Notes: generated by a model not told the origin, from the sequence alone. Shown: positions 50,341 to 59,768, counted from the first letter of the stretch. The stretch: DNA of 64,000 bases from Flaviramulus_B aquimarinus (GCF_039543205.1 NZ_BAABJH010000002.1:62001-126000); one strand, 5' to 3'. Numbers and translations are program-made.

Positions 50341-51954
50341 TTAAAACTTATATTCTGAAAGCCCTTTGGTAAATGCCTCTGGGTTTTCTGCTAAGTGATA
50401 GCGTGGATCGTCTATATCTTCAACAATAACCTCTCTAAATTTAGGGCTTGATTTATATAGTAGTATTTTACAATCTTCGCTTAAATGCTTAAGTTTAATT
50501 TGTTTACCTGCTTCTTCGTATTTATTAACTAAGTTAAAAATAGCTTCGATAGCAGAATGATCGCTAATTCTAGATTCAACAAAATCAATCTCTACTGTTT
50601 CAGGATCGTTTTTAACATCAAACTTTTCGTTAAAAGCAATAATAGATCCAAAAAACAAAGGCCCCCATATTTCATAAACCTTTGTTCCATCTTCGCGTAA
50701 ACGCTTACGAGCACGAATACGCTTGGCGTTTTCCCAAGAAAATACAAGCGCGCTAATAATAACTCCTGCAATTACCGCAATGGCTAAATCAAAAATAACC
50801 GTTAATGCAGATACTGCAACTAAAACAATAACATCGCTTAATGGAATTTTATTTAAAATCCTGAAACTACTCCATGCAAATGTTCCGATAACGACCATAA
50901 ACATAACGCCTACTAAAGCTGATATTGGCACTTGTTCAATCAATCCAGATGCAAAAAGGATGAATATTAACAGTAACACTGCGGCTACAATACCTGAAAG
51001 TCTTGTTCTACCACCTGATTTTATATTGATTAAAGATTGCCCAATCATAGCACAACCGCCCATACCTCCAAAAAAACCAGTAACGATATTGGCGCCGCCT
51101 TGTGCCATACATTCACGGTTGGCATTTCCTCTAGTTTCAGTTAGTTCATCTACTAAATTTAGTGTCATTAACGATTCTATTAAACCAATAGCCGCAAGAA
51201 TCAAAGCATAAGGAAATATAAATTTAAGTGTTTGAATATTAAAAGGCACTTTACTGAATATATCTGTTTGGAACTGTGGCAACCCCCCTTTCAAACCTTC
51301 GCCGCCGCCATCACGAATAAAACTACCAACGGTTGCTACATCTAAGTTTCCGAAAATTGCAATGGCTGACACTACCAGTATAGCAATTAAAGCTTCGGGT
51401 AATTTTTTAGTAAGTTTTGGTAAGCCAAACATAATCCCCATCGTTAAACCGACTAAACCAATCATAACCCAAAGGGTATTTCCGGTAAACCAATCGCCAT
51501 TACCATCTTTAAACATACCTAATTGCGATAAGAATATCACAATAGCTAATCCGTTTACAAACCCCATCATTACAGGGTGTGGAATCAATCTTACAAACTT
51601 ACCTAATCTAAAAACTCCAGCTAGCATTTGAATTATTCCCATTAAAATTACAGTAGCAAACAAATAGTATAACCCTAATTGCTCACTTGGTTCGCCCATG
51701 GCGTTCCCTTCTGCTACCAAGCTTACCATAACTACCGCTAAAGCTCCTGTGGCACCACTAATCATGCCTGGGCGACCTCCAAAAATAGAGGTTATTAAAC
51801 CAATCATAAATGCAGCATACAAACCAACCAACGGGTCTACACCTGCAACAAAAGCAAATGCTACAGCCTCTGGTACTAAAGCCAGTGCCACAGTAATTCC
51901 ACTTAAAATATCGTTTTTTGCATTAGCAGCACGCTTTCTAATAAATTCAGTCAT
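50341..51954 (-). CDS. SulP family inorganic anion transporter
   Basis: The protein has 537 residues with about eleven to twelve membrane segments (about 15-400) and a C-terminal STAS domain (about 430-537). DILSGITVALALVPEAVAFA opens the transport region, and NIVTGFFGGMGGCAMIGQS is the conserved helix of the family. Substrates in this family include sulfate, bicarbonate and other anions; the sequence does not decide. Promoter TTG-N19-TAAATTTG lies upstream. Confidence 0.92.
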   Translation of the reverse strand: MTEFIRKRAANAKNDILSGITVALALVPEAVAFAFVAGVDPLVGLYAAFMIGLITSIFGGRPGMISGATGALAVVMVSLVAEGNAMGEPSEQLGLYYLFATVILMGIIQMLAGVFRLGKFVRLIPHPVMMGFVNGLAIVIFLSQLGMFKDGNGDWFTGNTLWVMIGLVGLTMGIMFGLPKLTKKLPEALIAILVVSAIAIFGNLDVATVGSFIRDGGGEGLKGGLPQFQTDIFSKVPFNIQTLKFIFPYALILAAIGLIESLMTLNLVDELTETRGNANRECMAQGGANIVTGFFGGMGGCAMIGQSLINIKSGGRTRLSGIVAAVLLLIFILFASGLIEQVPISALVGVMFMVVIGTFAWSSFRILNKIPLSDVIVLVAVSALTVIFDLAIAVIAGVIISALVFSWENAKRIRARKRLREDGTKVYEIWGPLFFGSIIAFNEKFDVKNDPETVEIDFVESRISDHSAIEAIFNLVNKYEEAGKQIKLKHLSEDCKILLYKSSPKFREVIVEDIDDPRYHLAENPEAFTKGLSEYKF

Positions 51955-51973
51955 GGTTTACTTTTTGAAGGTG

Positions 51974-52003
51974 CAAATTTACGCTTAATATGTTGGTGTG
52001 CAA
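51974..52003 (-). promoter_or_regulatory. Putative sulP promoter (TTG-N19-TAAATTTG)
   Basis: On the minus strand TTG (complement of 52001-52003) and TAAATTTG (51974-51981) are 19 bp apart, matching the Bacteroidota promoter. The ATG is 20 bp beyond. Confidence 0.6.
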
Positions 52004-52056
52004 GTAGAAGTATTATAATTTGGCTTTTACCCAAACTAAAACGTAATAGTGATTTT

Positions 52057-52428
52057 TTAGGATATTTCTTTTTCTAACCAGACTAAAGCCTCATCTCTTT
52101 TTTGAAACAATTCAATATTCCAATTATCATCTTTATTCATATTTATTAAGGTTTCTGTAGACATTAAACCACCATTAGTACCAACTACAACTGCCAGAGC
52201 TTTTATTTCTTTTAAATTGCCAATAACCTTTTGCGCTTCAAAAGTATAACTATATGAATGTTTTTTATTTATTAAAAGAAAAAAAGGCGCATCAAGATTA
52301 GTCAGTAAAAAATCATGATATTCATCAACATGGACTAAATCCATAACAAGACCATCATTTACAATAACCTCCGCCAAATTATTTTGTAGAATCTTAATAG
52401 TTCCAAATGACAGTTTATAACTACCCAT
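52057..52428 (-). CDS. STAS/SpoIIAA-like small protein, unknown function
   Basis: The protein has 123 residues and no signal peptide or membrane segment. Alternating beta and alpha segments (FGTIKILQNNLAEVIVNDG, then NLDAPFFLLINKKHSYSY, then VIGNLKEIKALAVVVGTN) and the final WNIELFQKRDEALVWLEKEI resemble the STAS-like proteins frequent in Bacteroidota. Function unknown; it is downstream of a NUDIX gene on the same strand but 142 bp away. Confidence 0.6.
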   Translation of the reverse strand: MGSYKLSFGTIKILQNNLAEVIVNDGLVMDLVHVDEYHDFLLTNLDAPFFLLINKKHSYSYTFEAQKVIGNLKEIKALAVVVGTNGGLMSTETLINMNKDDNWNIELFQKRDEALVWLEKEIS

Positions 52429-52570
52429 TGCATTGTTTTAACGAGAATATTAAATCAACACTTTCAAATTAATCAATCTGGTGTAATAGCACTTACTCAA
52501 CTAAGTTAGTCATTTTTTTTTTACTTTAACTACTTAAAGTCTTATTTATCATGAAATTATTCATCAAAAA

Positions 52571-53152
52571 TCAAACTAATAATTTAATATTAGCATAAGA
52601 GTTTTCAAGGACCTTATTTATTTGAGTATTATTTAGCCATTCTACCTTTGTAATTCCCTCTTCTTGTTGAGCATATAGGTTCCCAGCAAAACTGGTTTTC
52701 ATCTCAAACCAATGGGTAATTTTTATTTTATAACGCCCATTACGTTTAAAAATATGATAGGTCGTTTCTAAAGGCTTGGTAATTTGTAATCCTGCCACTC
52801 CTGTTTCTTCACTAACTTCCCTAAGTGCCGTCTCTTCAATAGTTTCTTTACCCTCTGTTTTTCCTTTTGGCAAATCCCATTTATCATTTCTGTAAATAAA
52901 TAAAACCTCGCCATTATCATTATAGACTTTTCCACCACCTGCAATGACATTGGGTAGTTTTTTTAAAAACTTTTTTATGAGCTTATCTTCATTTTTGTGA
53001 ATCAATCGGGCTTCACTTAAAACTGATGTATTGAGTTTTCTTATAACTTTTACAACATTTACCGTATTCAATAAATAATTTTTAAAGTTAGTTTCTTTTT
53101 CAACTACAGTGGTTAAAACTATAGGTTTATCGCCAACAAAAACTTTATACAT
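52571..53152 (-). CDS. NUDIX hydrolase
   Basis: The protein has 193 residues from the ATG at 53152 (MYKVFVGDKPIVL); a start 12 codons upstream adds a hydrophobic leader that is not expected. The Nudix box is intact: GKTEGKETIEETALREVSEE then TGV, with the REVSEE metal Glu residues. The N-terminal 70 residues form a separate region preceding the domain. Substrate unknown. It diverges from pyrE, an arrangement I recall as conserved in Flavobacteriaceae. Confidence 0.85.
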   Translation of the reverse strand: MYKVFVGDKPIVLTTVVEKETNFKNYLLNTVNVVKVIRKLNTSVLSEARLIHKNEDKLIKKFLKKLPNVIAGGGKVYNDNGEVLFIYRNDKWDLPKGKTEGKETIEETALREVSEETGVAGLQITKPLETTYHIFKRNGRYKIKITHWFEMKTSFAGNLYAQQEEGITKVEWLNNTQINKVLENSYANIKLLV

Positions 53153-53261
53153 ACCCAATAATAATTTTAGATATGGTAAAAATATCATTTTTACTTACAA
53201 TTCATACATATGTTAAAAAAAATTATTGAACCATATTATCATATAAATTTAAATTTATATG

Positions 53262-53269
53262 TAATTTTG
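53262..53269 (+). promoter_or_regulatory. pyrE -7 element (TAATTTTG) close to the start codon
   Basis: TAATTTTG matches TAnnTTTG and ends five bases before the pyrE ATG at 53275. Transcription would start at or next to the ATG, giving a leaderless mRNA. No TTG at the -33 position. Confidence 0.45.
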
Positions 53270-53274
53270 TCCAC

Positions 53275-53919
53275 ATGATTTTTGACAAAGACACCGCTAA
53301 AAAAACGGCTGAGGTTTTATTACAGATTAATGCTATAAAACTAAGCCCTCAAGAACCTTTTACTTGGGCATCGGGCTGGAAATCACCAATATATTGTGAT
53401 AACCGTATTATTTTATCCTTTCCGCCAATTCGTAATTACATTCGTGAAATCATGGGTAAACATATTGAAAAAGAATATGGAAAACCTGATGTTATTGCTG
53501 GTGTTGCCACAGGCGCTATTGGTATAGGGATGTTGGTCGCTGAATATTTAGGTCTCCCTTTTATTTATGTAAGACCAGATGCTAAAGGTCACGGACGTAA
53601 AAACCAAATTGAAGGTTTTATTGAAAGAGGACAAAGTGTTGTTGTAGTTGAAGACTTAATTAGTACTGGAAAAAGCAGCTTGAATGCCGTAAAAGCATTA
53701 AAAGAAGCAGGAATTAATGTAAAAGGCATGGTAGCCATTTTTACTTATGGTTTTGATGTATCTGCCAAAAATTTTGAAAAAGAAAATATACGCTTAAATA
53801 CATTAAGTAATTACAAAAACTTACTTGAAAAAGCTTTAGAAACCAATTATATTTCTGAAAAAGAATTAAAAACATTATTAGAGTGGAACACCAACCCAAG
53901 TGAATGGAACACTAATTGA
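53275..53919 (+). CDS. pyrE: Orotate phosphoribosyltransferase
   Basis: The protein has 214 residues. SPQEPFTWASGWKSPIYCDN opens the domain, GVATGAIGIGMLVAEYLGL and PDAKGHGRKNQIEGFIERGQ follow, and the PRPP site is VVVVEDLISTGKSSLNAVKA. It converts orotate to OMP in pyrimidine synthesis. The C-terminus ends in a small duplication, EWNTNPSEWNTN, not part of the enzyme core. Start at 53275 fits the usual MIFDKxTAKKTAE opening. Confidence 0.95.
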   Translation: MIFDKDTAKKTAEVLLQINAIKLSPQEPFTWASGWKSPIYCDNRIILSFPPIRNYIREIMGKHIEKEYGKPDVIAGVATGAIGIGMLVAEYLGLPFIYVRPDAKGHGRKNQIEGFIERGQSVVVVEDLISTGKSSLNAVKALKEAGINVKGMVAIFTYGFDVSAKNFEKENIRLNTLSNYKNLLEKALETNYISEKELKTLLEWNTNPSEWNTN

Positions 53920-54006
53920 TATACTAAACGTAAAGTTGTTTGAGTTGTTAAGACTTTTAGTCGAAAACAACTCAAACAACTTAACAATATATAACTTAAC
54001 AACATT

Positions 54007-54402
54007 ATGAATTTAGAATCCCCAAAAATTAGCGTTAGTAAATCGCCACAAGACGTTTTTAATTTTTTAGCCGATATAAAAAACTTTGAATCTTTAATGC
54101 CTGAAAACATAAGTAAATTTGAAGTTTTAGGCGATGACACATTTCTTTTTGCATTAAAAGGCATGCCTGAAATCATCTTAAAAAAGAAAGAAGTACTACC
54201 TCCAAACAAAATTATTTTGGGTGCAGCTGGCGGAAAAATTGATTTTTCGCTTATCGCAAATATTACAGAAATAAACGAGGCTTCAAGCGACGTACAACTT
54301 GATTTCACAGGTGATTTCAACCCTATGATGGCCATGATGATAAAAGGTCCAATAACAAAATTTATTGAAACCCTAGCTACTAGTATTCCTAAAGCAATTT
54401 AA
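54007..54402 (+). CDS. SRPBCC family (START-like) protein
   Basis: The protein has 131 residues. KISVSKSPQDVFNFLADIKN, FESLMPENISKFEVLGDDT and the C-terminal MMAMMIKGPITKFIETLATS match the polyketide cyclase/START-like fold with a hydrophobic cavity. Ligand unknown. Its stop codon overlaps the convergent birA stop. It follows pyrE by 87 bp. Confidence 0.8.
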   Translation: MNLESPKISVSKSPQDVFNFLADIKNFESLMPENISKFEVLGDDTFLFALKGMPEIILKKKEVLPPNKIILGAAGGKIDFSLIANITEINEASSDVQLDFTGDFNPMMAMMIKGPITKFIETLATSIPKAI

Positions 54403-55130
54403 TAAAGTAATGTAATTTCTTTTAAATCGAATGATTTTATAATATTATCTTCCAGTAAAACAAGAAGTTTTCCTGAATCGGAAATCCCCTTTATAAAACC
54501 TGAAAACATCAAACCTTCGACATCTTTAAATGTTGAAGGTTTATTTTTTCTAAAAAGATGTGTTTCATATTCCGCTTTTATCAGATCATACTTTCCATCC
54601 TTCAATAGTAAAAAATAACCCTTTAAATTGTTTAAAATAACCATTACCAATTCATCCAAATTATAAACTTTTCCAGATAGTATACTTAATGATGATGCTT
54701 TAGGCAGATTTTTAAATTCGGTTTGATTCACATTTAAACCAATACCTATAATAGAGGCATTAATCGAGTTCTGTTTTATGACATTTTCGATTAAAATACC
54801 ACAAATCTTCTTGTCTGCTGACAAAATGTCGTTAGGCCATTTTACACGTAATCGAGAAATTGAAAAAAATTGAAGTGTTTTCAATACAGACAAAGCCGCA
54901 ACCATACTGATATAAAAAGGGGAATCTAACTGAAAGCCAGATACATCCTTATAAACACTAAACGTTAGGTTTTTAGATGTTTCAGCGTCCCAAACCGTGC
55001 CCATTTGCCCCCTGCCCTGGGTTTGTTTTTTTGCAACAACCGTTGTATAATCCTCCACATTTTCTCTAGCACTCAAGGTTCTCAAATAACTATTTGTGGA
55101 ATCAGTGGCATTAAGTTTGATTATAGACAT
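54399..55130 (-). CDS. birA: Biotin--[acetyl-CoA-carboxylase] ligase
   Basis: The protein has 243 residues. The biotin protein ligase core has AKKQTQGRGQMGTVWDAET (the GRGRxG adenylate loop) and LRVKWPNDILSADKKICGIL. There is no N-terminal HTH, so it is a ligase only and not a repressor. It activates biotin and transfers it to the carboxyl carrier protein. Diverges from rsfS. Confidence 0.93.
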   Translation of the reverse strand: MSIIKLNATDSTNSYLRTLSARENVEDYTTVVAKKQTQGRGQMGTVWDAETSKNLTFSVYKDVSGFQLDSPFYISMVAALSVLKTLQFFSISRLRVKWPNDILSADKKICGILIENVIKQNSINASIIGIGLNVNQTEFKNLPKASSLSILSGKVYNLDELVMVILNNLKGYFLLLKDGKYDLIKAEYETHLFRKNKPSTFKDVEGLMFSGFIKGISDSGKLLVLLEDNIIKSFDLKEITLLY

Positions 55131-55196
55131 ATTAGAGTTATTGCTGGTCTTTAAAATCTTATGATTATTTTAAAGTATAAAGAACTAAAAAAATAA

Positions 55197-55204
55197 TAAC
55201 TTTG
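55197..55204 (+). promoter_or_regulatory. Putative rsfS-ftsH promoter -7 element (TAACTTTG)
   Basis: TAACTTTG matches TAnnTTTG, 20 bp before the rsfS ATG. No clear -33 element. Confidence 0.45.
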
Positions 55205-55223
55205 CACAAATTAAATATAATTA

Positions 55224-55595
55224 ATGGCGAAAGAAAAAATAAGCGCAGACCAACTAATATCTGTTATAATCAGTGGGATTGAAGATGTTAAAGGTAATGA
55301 AATAAATATTCTAGATTTAAGAGAGATTGAAAACACGGTTTGTGATTACTTTATTATTTGCGAAGGAACTTCAAACACACAGGTAAATGCCATTGTTAAC
55401 TCCATACAAAAAAAGGTAAGCAAAACGCTTAAAGACAATCCTTGGCACACTGAAGGTTTAGATAATTCAGAATGGGTATTAATAGATTATGTTAATGTTG
55501 TAGTGCATGTGTTTCAAAAACACATTAGAGAATATTACGATATTGAAAGCCTTTGGGGCGATGCAAAAACAACAGTTATAGAAACGAGTTACTAA
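55224..55595 (+). CDS. rsfS: Ribosome silencing factor RsfS
   Basis: The protein has 123 residues. NILDLREIENTVCDYFIICE and the DNPWHTEGLDNSEWVLIDYV block with VHVFQKHIREYYDIESLW are family hallmarks. RsfS binds uL14 and stops subunit joining under starvation. It is 10 bp before ftsH, an order common in Bacteroidota. Confidence 0.95.
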   Translation: MAKEKISADQLISVIISGIEDVKGNEINILDLREIENTVCDYFIICEGTSNTQVNAIVNSIQKKVSKTLKDNPWHTEGLDNSEWVLIDYVNVVVHVFQKHIREYYDIESLWGDAKTTVIETSY

Positions 55596-55604
55596 AAAAA
55601 CAAA

Positions 55605-57566
55605 ATGGCAAACGATAAAAAGAATATAAAAGATAAAAAACCAAAATTTAGTCCATACTGGATCTATGGTATATTAATAGCAATTTTCTTAGGCTTTCAA
55701 TTATTTAGTAGCGGAAGTTATCAAGAAGGTAATTTAACTACGCCCTCAGACTTTTTTAAGTATTTGGAAGATGGTGATGTTGAAAAAGTTGATATTGTAA
55801 AAAACACCCGTGTTGCAAAAGTATATTTAACAAGAGATGCTGAGGCCAAAGAGATTCATAAAAACTCAAAACCTCAAACATTTATACCTTCTACTACAAA
55901 ATTACCTAATTATAAATTTGAATTTGGTGACCTTCAAAATTTTGAAAACCAACTCAATGAAACCACTAAAGATTTAGATGTTAAACCTATAGTTAAGTTT
56001 GATACTGAGACCAATGATTGGGGGAATTTATTGATGGGAATCTTACCATTTGTACTGTTAATTGGTGTTTGGATTTTTATTATGCGAAGAATGTCTGGAG
56101 GTGCTGGCGGTGGTGCTGGAGGACAAATATTTAATATAGGAAAGTCCAAAGCAAAGCTTTTTGACCAAAATACGGAGGTTAAAACAAGTTTTAAAGATGT
56201 TGCAGGACTTGAAGGTGCTAAAGAAGAAGTTCAAGAAATAGTTGATTTCCTTAAATTTCCAGAAAAATACACCACCTTAGGTGGAAAGATTCCTAAAGGA
56301 GCTTTACTTGTAGGCCCTCCTGGAACCGGTAAAACCTTATTAGCAAAAGCAGTAGCTGGTGAAGCAAAAGTACCTTTCTTTTCATTGTCTGGTTCAGATT
56401 TTGTTGAAATGTTTGTTGGTGTGGGTGCTTCGCGTGTTAGGGATTTATTCAAACAAGCAAAAGAAAAATCCCCATCCATCATCTTTATTGATGAAATTGA
56501 TGCCATTGGTCGCGCTAGAGGTAAAAATGCTATGTCTGGTAGTAATGACGAACGTGAAAACACATTAAATCAATTATTAACTGAAATGGATGGTTTTGGT
56601 ACAAATACAAACGTTATCGTGATTGCTGCAACCAATAGAGCCGATATTTTAGATAAGGCTTTAATGCGTGCAGGACGTTTTGATAGACAAATTTATGTAG
56701 ACCTACCCGATGTTCGTGAACGTGAAGAAATATTTGAAGTCCACTTAAGACCGCTTAAAAAAGCTGAAAATTTAGATTTAGATTTCTTATCTAAGCAAAC
56801 GCCAGGTTTCTCTGGTGCCGATATTGCTAATGTATGTAACGAAGCCGCTTTGATTGCTGCTAGAAATGGAAAAAAGGCAGTTGACAAACAAGATTTTCTC
56901 GATGCTGTTGATAGAATTATTGGAGGCTTAGAAAAGAAAAATAAAATTATTACACCAAGCGAGAAAAAAGCTGTTGCTTTTCACGAAGCTGGCCATGCCA
57001 CTGTAAGTTGGATGTTAGAACATGCTGCACCACTCGTAAAAGTTACCATTGTACCTCGTGGGCGTTCATTAGGAGCTGCATGGTATTTACCTGAAGAACG
57101 GCTAATTGTAAGACCCGAACAAATGCTAGACGAAATGTGTGCTGCTCTTGGTGGTCGTGCTGCTGAAAAAGTGATTTTTGATAAAATATCTACTGGGGCA
57201 TTAAGCGATTTAGAAAAAGTAACTAAACAAGCTAGAGCCATGGTCACTATTTATGGACTTAGTGATAAAATTGGTAATTTAACATATTATGATTCTGGAC
57301 AAAGTGAATACGGTTTTACTAAACCTTATAGTGAACAAACAGCAGAGTTAATTGATAAGGAAATATCAGATATTATTGAAGAACAATATCAACGTGCAAT
57401 CAAATTACTTGAAGCCAATAAAGATAAATTAACCCAGCTAGCAGAAGTCCTTCTTGAAAAAGAAGTTATTTTTAAAGATAATCTTGAAAAAATATTCGGT
57501 AAACGCGCTTTTGAAAAAGAAGAAGTAGAAAAACCAAAGGAGTCAAGCGAAACTATCGACGAATAA
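55605..57566 (+). CDS. ftsH: ATP-dependent zinc metalloprotease FtsH
   Basis: The protein has 653 residues. Two membrane helices (about 17-35 and 143-161) enclose a periplasmic domain. The AAA domain has GPPGTGKTLLAKAVAGE and SIIFIDEIDAIGRARGK, with second region of homology ATNRADILDKALMRAGRFDR. The M41 protease has FHEAGHATVSW. It degrades misfolded membrane proteins and regulators. The C-terminal tail is acidic. Followed by a terminator. Confidence 0.97.
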   Translation: MANDKKNIKDKKPKFSPYWIYGILIAIFLGFQLFSSGSYQEGNLTTPSDFFKYLEDGDVEKVDIVKNTRVAKVYLTRDAEAKEIHKNSKPQTFIPSTTKLPNYKFEFGDLQNFENQLNETTKDLDVKPIVKFDTETNDWGNLLMGILPFVLLIGVWIFIMRRMSGGAGGGAGGQIFNIGKSKAKLFDQNTEVKTSFKDVAGLEGAKEEVQEIVDFLKFPEKYTTLGGKIPKGALLVGPPGTGKTLLAKAVAGEAKVPFFSLSGSDFVEMFVGVGASRVRDLFKQAKEKSPSIIFIDEIDAIGRARGKNAMSGSNDERENTLNQLLTEMDGFGTNTNVIVIAATNRADILDKALMRAGRFDRQIYVDLPDVREREEIFEVHLRPLKKAENLDLDFLSKQTPGFSGADIANVCNEAALIAARNGKKAVDKQDFLDAVDRIIGGLEKKNKIITPSEKKAVAFHEAGHATVSWMLEHAAPLVKVTIVPRGRSLGAAWYLPEERLIVRPEQMLDEMCAALGGRAAEKVIFDKISTGALSDLEKVTKQARAMVTIYGLSDKIGNLTYYDSGQSEYGFTKPYSEQTAELIDKEISDIIEEQYQRAIKLLEANKDKLTQLAEVLLEKEVIFKDNLEKIFGKRAFEKEEVEKPKESSETIDE

Positions 57567-57600
57567 ATCTGAAAAGCATATAATTTGTTAAGCTTTTAGT

Positions 57601-57641
57601 AAAAATCTTAAATTAGTAACAAGGTTAATTTAAGATTTTTT
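57601..57641 (+). terminator. Rho-independent terminator after ftsH
   Basis: AAAAATCTTAAATTA at 57601-57615 pairs perfectly with TAATTTAAGATTTTT at 57626-57640 around a 10-base loop. Confidence 0.85.
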
Positions 57642-57648
57642 ATATTTG
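57641..57648 (+). promoter_or_regulatory. Putative -7 element (TATATTTG) for LUD-cdsA-psd-acbP
   Basis: TATATTTG follows directly after the ftsH terminator and lies 39 bp before the LUD gene ATG. No -33 match. Confidence 0.4.
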
Positions 57649-57687
57649 ATAAAACGCAAAAGAATTCTGTTAATAGCTATAACTTAA

Positions 57688-58296
57688 ATGAGCCTTTTTA
57701 GAAAACTATTTGGTTCTAAATCTGTACATTCAGGTAAAGAATTAAAATCTGATGATAGAGGCAAATATATGCCAGAAGTAAAACTGCCAATAGACGAAAG
57801 GTTTACTATAAACTTTAAGGCTAATGGTGGTAAATTCTTGTACTGCGAAAACCTAAATGAGGTTTACACAAATTTAAATCATATTATAGACGAAAACAAT
57901 TGGGAAGAAGAGCAAGTTTTATTACTTGATGATAATTTACAAGATAAATTTAAAAATTCTGATTTATTACCTACTAGAAAGATAAGTGAAGCTACTTTTT
58001 TCTTAACCACTTGTGAAAATTTAATTGCTAATGATGGATCCTTGCTAATTTCATCAAAACAAATCTTTGAAAAAAAACTACCGGAACTACCTTTCAACTT
58101 TATTGTATTTGCAACAACAAGTCAAATTGTTGAAAACATAGGCGAAGGTTTGCGCGGTATAAAATCTAAAAACAGGCAAAAAATCCCAACTAATATTACA
58201 ACCATAAAACATTTTAAATCTGGTGATGAAAAAGATTTTCTAAGTTATGGAAGTAGCGCAAAAAACCTATATCTATTACTTTTTGAAGATTTATAG
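57688..58296 (+). CDS. LUD domain (LutC-like) protein
   Basis: The protein has 202 residues. The first 40 residues are basic and unstructured (MSLFRKLFGSKSVHSGKELK). The Rossmann-like LUD fold follows with ISEATFFLTTCENLIANDGS and LPFNFIVFATTSQIVENIGE, the segments shared with LutC. Lactate oxidation partners (LutA, LutB) are absent, so a role in lactate use is not supported. It is one base from cdsA and is probably in the phospholipid operon. Confidence 0.75.
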   Translation: MSLFRKLFGSKSVHSGKELKSDDRGKYMPEVKLPIDERFTINFKANGGKFLYCENLNEVYTNLNHIIDENNWEEEQVLLLDDNLQDKFKNSDLLPTRKISEATFFLTTCENLIANDGSLLISSKQIFEKKLPELPFNFIVFATTSQIVENIGEGLRGIKSKNRQKIPTNITTIKHFKSGDEKDFLSYGSSAKNLYLLLFEDL

Positions 58297-58297
58297 A

Positions 58298-59119
58298 ATG
58301 AAAGAAACGTTTATCCGATCACTTTCTGGCTTAGTCTATATTTCATTATTACTTGTTTGTCTATATTTTGAACACTTACTTTTAGCAATTTTTCTTGTGT
58401 TTGGCTTAATATGCATGAGTGAATTCAAAAAACTCATTCAACTTAAAAGTAATATCCCTTATTTAATTTTTATTGTATTATATGCCGTTTTTGGCTATTG
58501 GCAAACTGTTTTAAACACAAATGCGGGTTTAAGTGAAGCGATACAAATACTTATGGTAATCTCTATTTTTGTAAAGCTATTTTTAGTGAAAGATCTATTT
58601 TCAGAAAAGACCATTCCGCTTTTTGTTACTAAACGGTTTTTACTAACAACATTCTATCTATCAAGTGCTTTTGTTTTTTTAATCTTGATAGCTAATTATT
58701 ATGAAAACTATAATCCTTCTATATTACTCGGTACTTTCATCTTAGTTTGGGTAAATGACTCTTTTGCTTATTTAGTTGGTAAAAACTTTGGTAAACAAAA
58801 ACTTTTTGAAAAAATTTCACCTAAAAAAACCGTTGAAGGATTCCTTGGCGGTTTGTTTTTTTCATGTATAGCCAGCTATTTTATTGCTACCTTTACTGAA
58901 ACTTTAAACTTTACGAGCTGGTTAATACTAAGTATTATTATTACTGTTTTTGGTACTTTAGGAGATTTAATCGAATCTAAGTTTAAAAGACAAGCAAATG
59001 TTAAAGATAGTGGTGTTATTATGCCAGGTCATGGTGGTTTATTAGATAGACTAGATAGCATTATTTTTGCAGCACCATTTATATATTTATTTTTAAGAAT
59101 TTTACATTATGTTTCATAA
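58298..59119 (+). CDS. cdsA: Phosphatidate cytidylyltransferase
   Basis: The protein has 273 residues from the ATG at 58298 (MKETFIRSLSGLVYISLL), one base after the LUD stop; a start at 58247 lies inside that gene. About seven to eight membrane helices. The family signature is WVNDSFAYLVGKNFGKQKLF, then SPKKTVEGFLGG and PGHGGLLDRLDSIIFAAPF. It makes CDP-diacylglycerol, the precursor of phosphatidylethanolamine. Overlaps psd by 11 bp. Confidence 0.95.
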   Translation: MKETFIRSLSGLVYISLLLVCLYFEHLLLAIFLVFGLICMSEFKKLIQLKSNIPYLIFIVLYAVFGYWQTVLNTNAGLSEAIQILMVISIFVKLFLVKDLFSEKTIPLFVTKRFLLTTFYLSSAFVFLILIANYYENYNPSILLGTFILVWVNDSFAYLVGKNFGKQKLFEKISPKKTVEGFLGGLFFSCIASYFIATFTETLNFTSWLILSIIITVFGTLGDLIESKFKRQANVKDSGVIMPGHGGLLDRLDSIIFAAPFIYLFLRILHYVS

Positions 59120-59768
59120 AGAAGGTCATAAAATTATAGTCATAACATTTATTATTGTTGTTGCTGGTATTTTATTAGCTGAAAGTTTTATTAGTATCGT
59201 ATGGTTAAAAACCGTTATTCTAATTGCTTTATTGGCTTTTTTAATACTTATTCTCCAATTCTTCAGAAATCCAAAACGCCATACCGTTTTAAATAACAAA
59301 CAAGTCCTATCTCCTGTAGATGGCAAAGTGGTTGTTATTGAAGAAGTTTTTGAAAAAGAATATTTTAAGGAAAAACGTTTGCAAGTTAGCGTATTTATGT
59401 CGCCACTAAATGTACATGTTACGCGCTACCCTATTTCTGGAAATGTTATTTTTAGTAAATACCACCCAGGAAAATATTTAGTAGCTTGGCATCCAAAAGC
59501 GAGTGAAGAAAACGAACGCACCACCGTTGTTGTAGAAAACGAAACTTACGGCAAGGTGTTACATAGACAAATTGCCGGTGCATTAGCAAAACGTATTGTA
59601 AACTATGCAAAGCTTAATGATAAAGCCTCTCAAGGTGGTGAGTCTGGGTTTATAAAATTTGGCTCAAGGGTCGATTTATTCTTACCTTTAGATACTAATA
59701 TAAAAGTAGCGCTGAATCAAAAAGTTCGTGGAGGCGAAAGTATTATTGCTGAAAATAACAATGGGTAA
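59109..59768 (+). CDS. psd: Phosphatidylserine decarboxylase proenzyme
   Basis: The protein has 219 residues, the short archaeal/Bacteroidota-type Psd. One to two N-terminal helices (about 8-48) anchor it. VLSPVDGKVVVIEEVFEKEY, VFMSPLNVHVTRYPISG and IKFGSRVDLFLPL follow; the Gly-Ser in FGSR is the self-cleavage site that makes the pyruvoyl cofactor. It makes phosphatidylethanolamine. Overlaps both neighbours. Confidence 0.93.
   Translation: MFHKEGHKIIVITFIIVVAGILLAESFISIVWLKTVILIALLAFLILILQFFRNPKRHTVLNNKQVLSPVDGKVVVIEEVFEKEYFKEKRLQVSVFMSPLNVHVTRYPISGNVIFSKYHPGKYLVAWHPKASEENERTTVVVENETYGKVLHRQIAGALAKRIVNYAKLNDKASQGGESGFIKFGSRVDLFLPLDTNIKVALNQKVRGGESIIAENNNG

Noticed and set aside
58247..58297. 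Longer CdsA start inside the LUD gene
   Set aside because: The extra 17 residues are out-of-frame coding sequence of the LUD protein; the ATG at 58298 follows its stop by one base.
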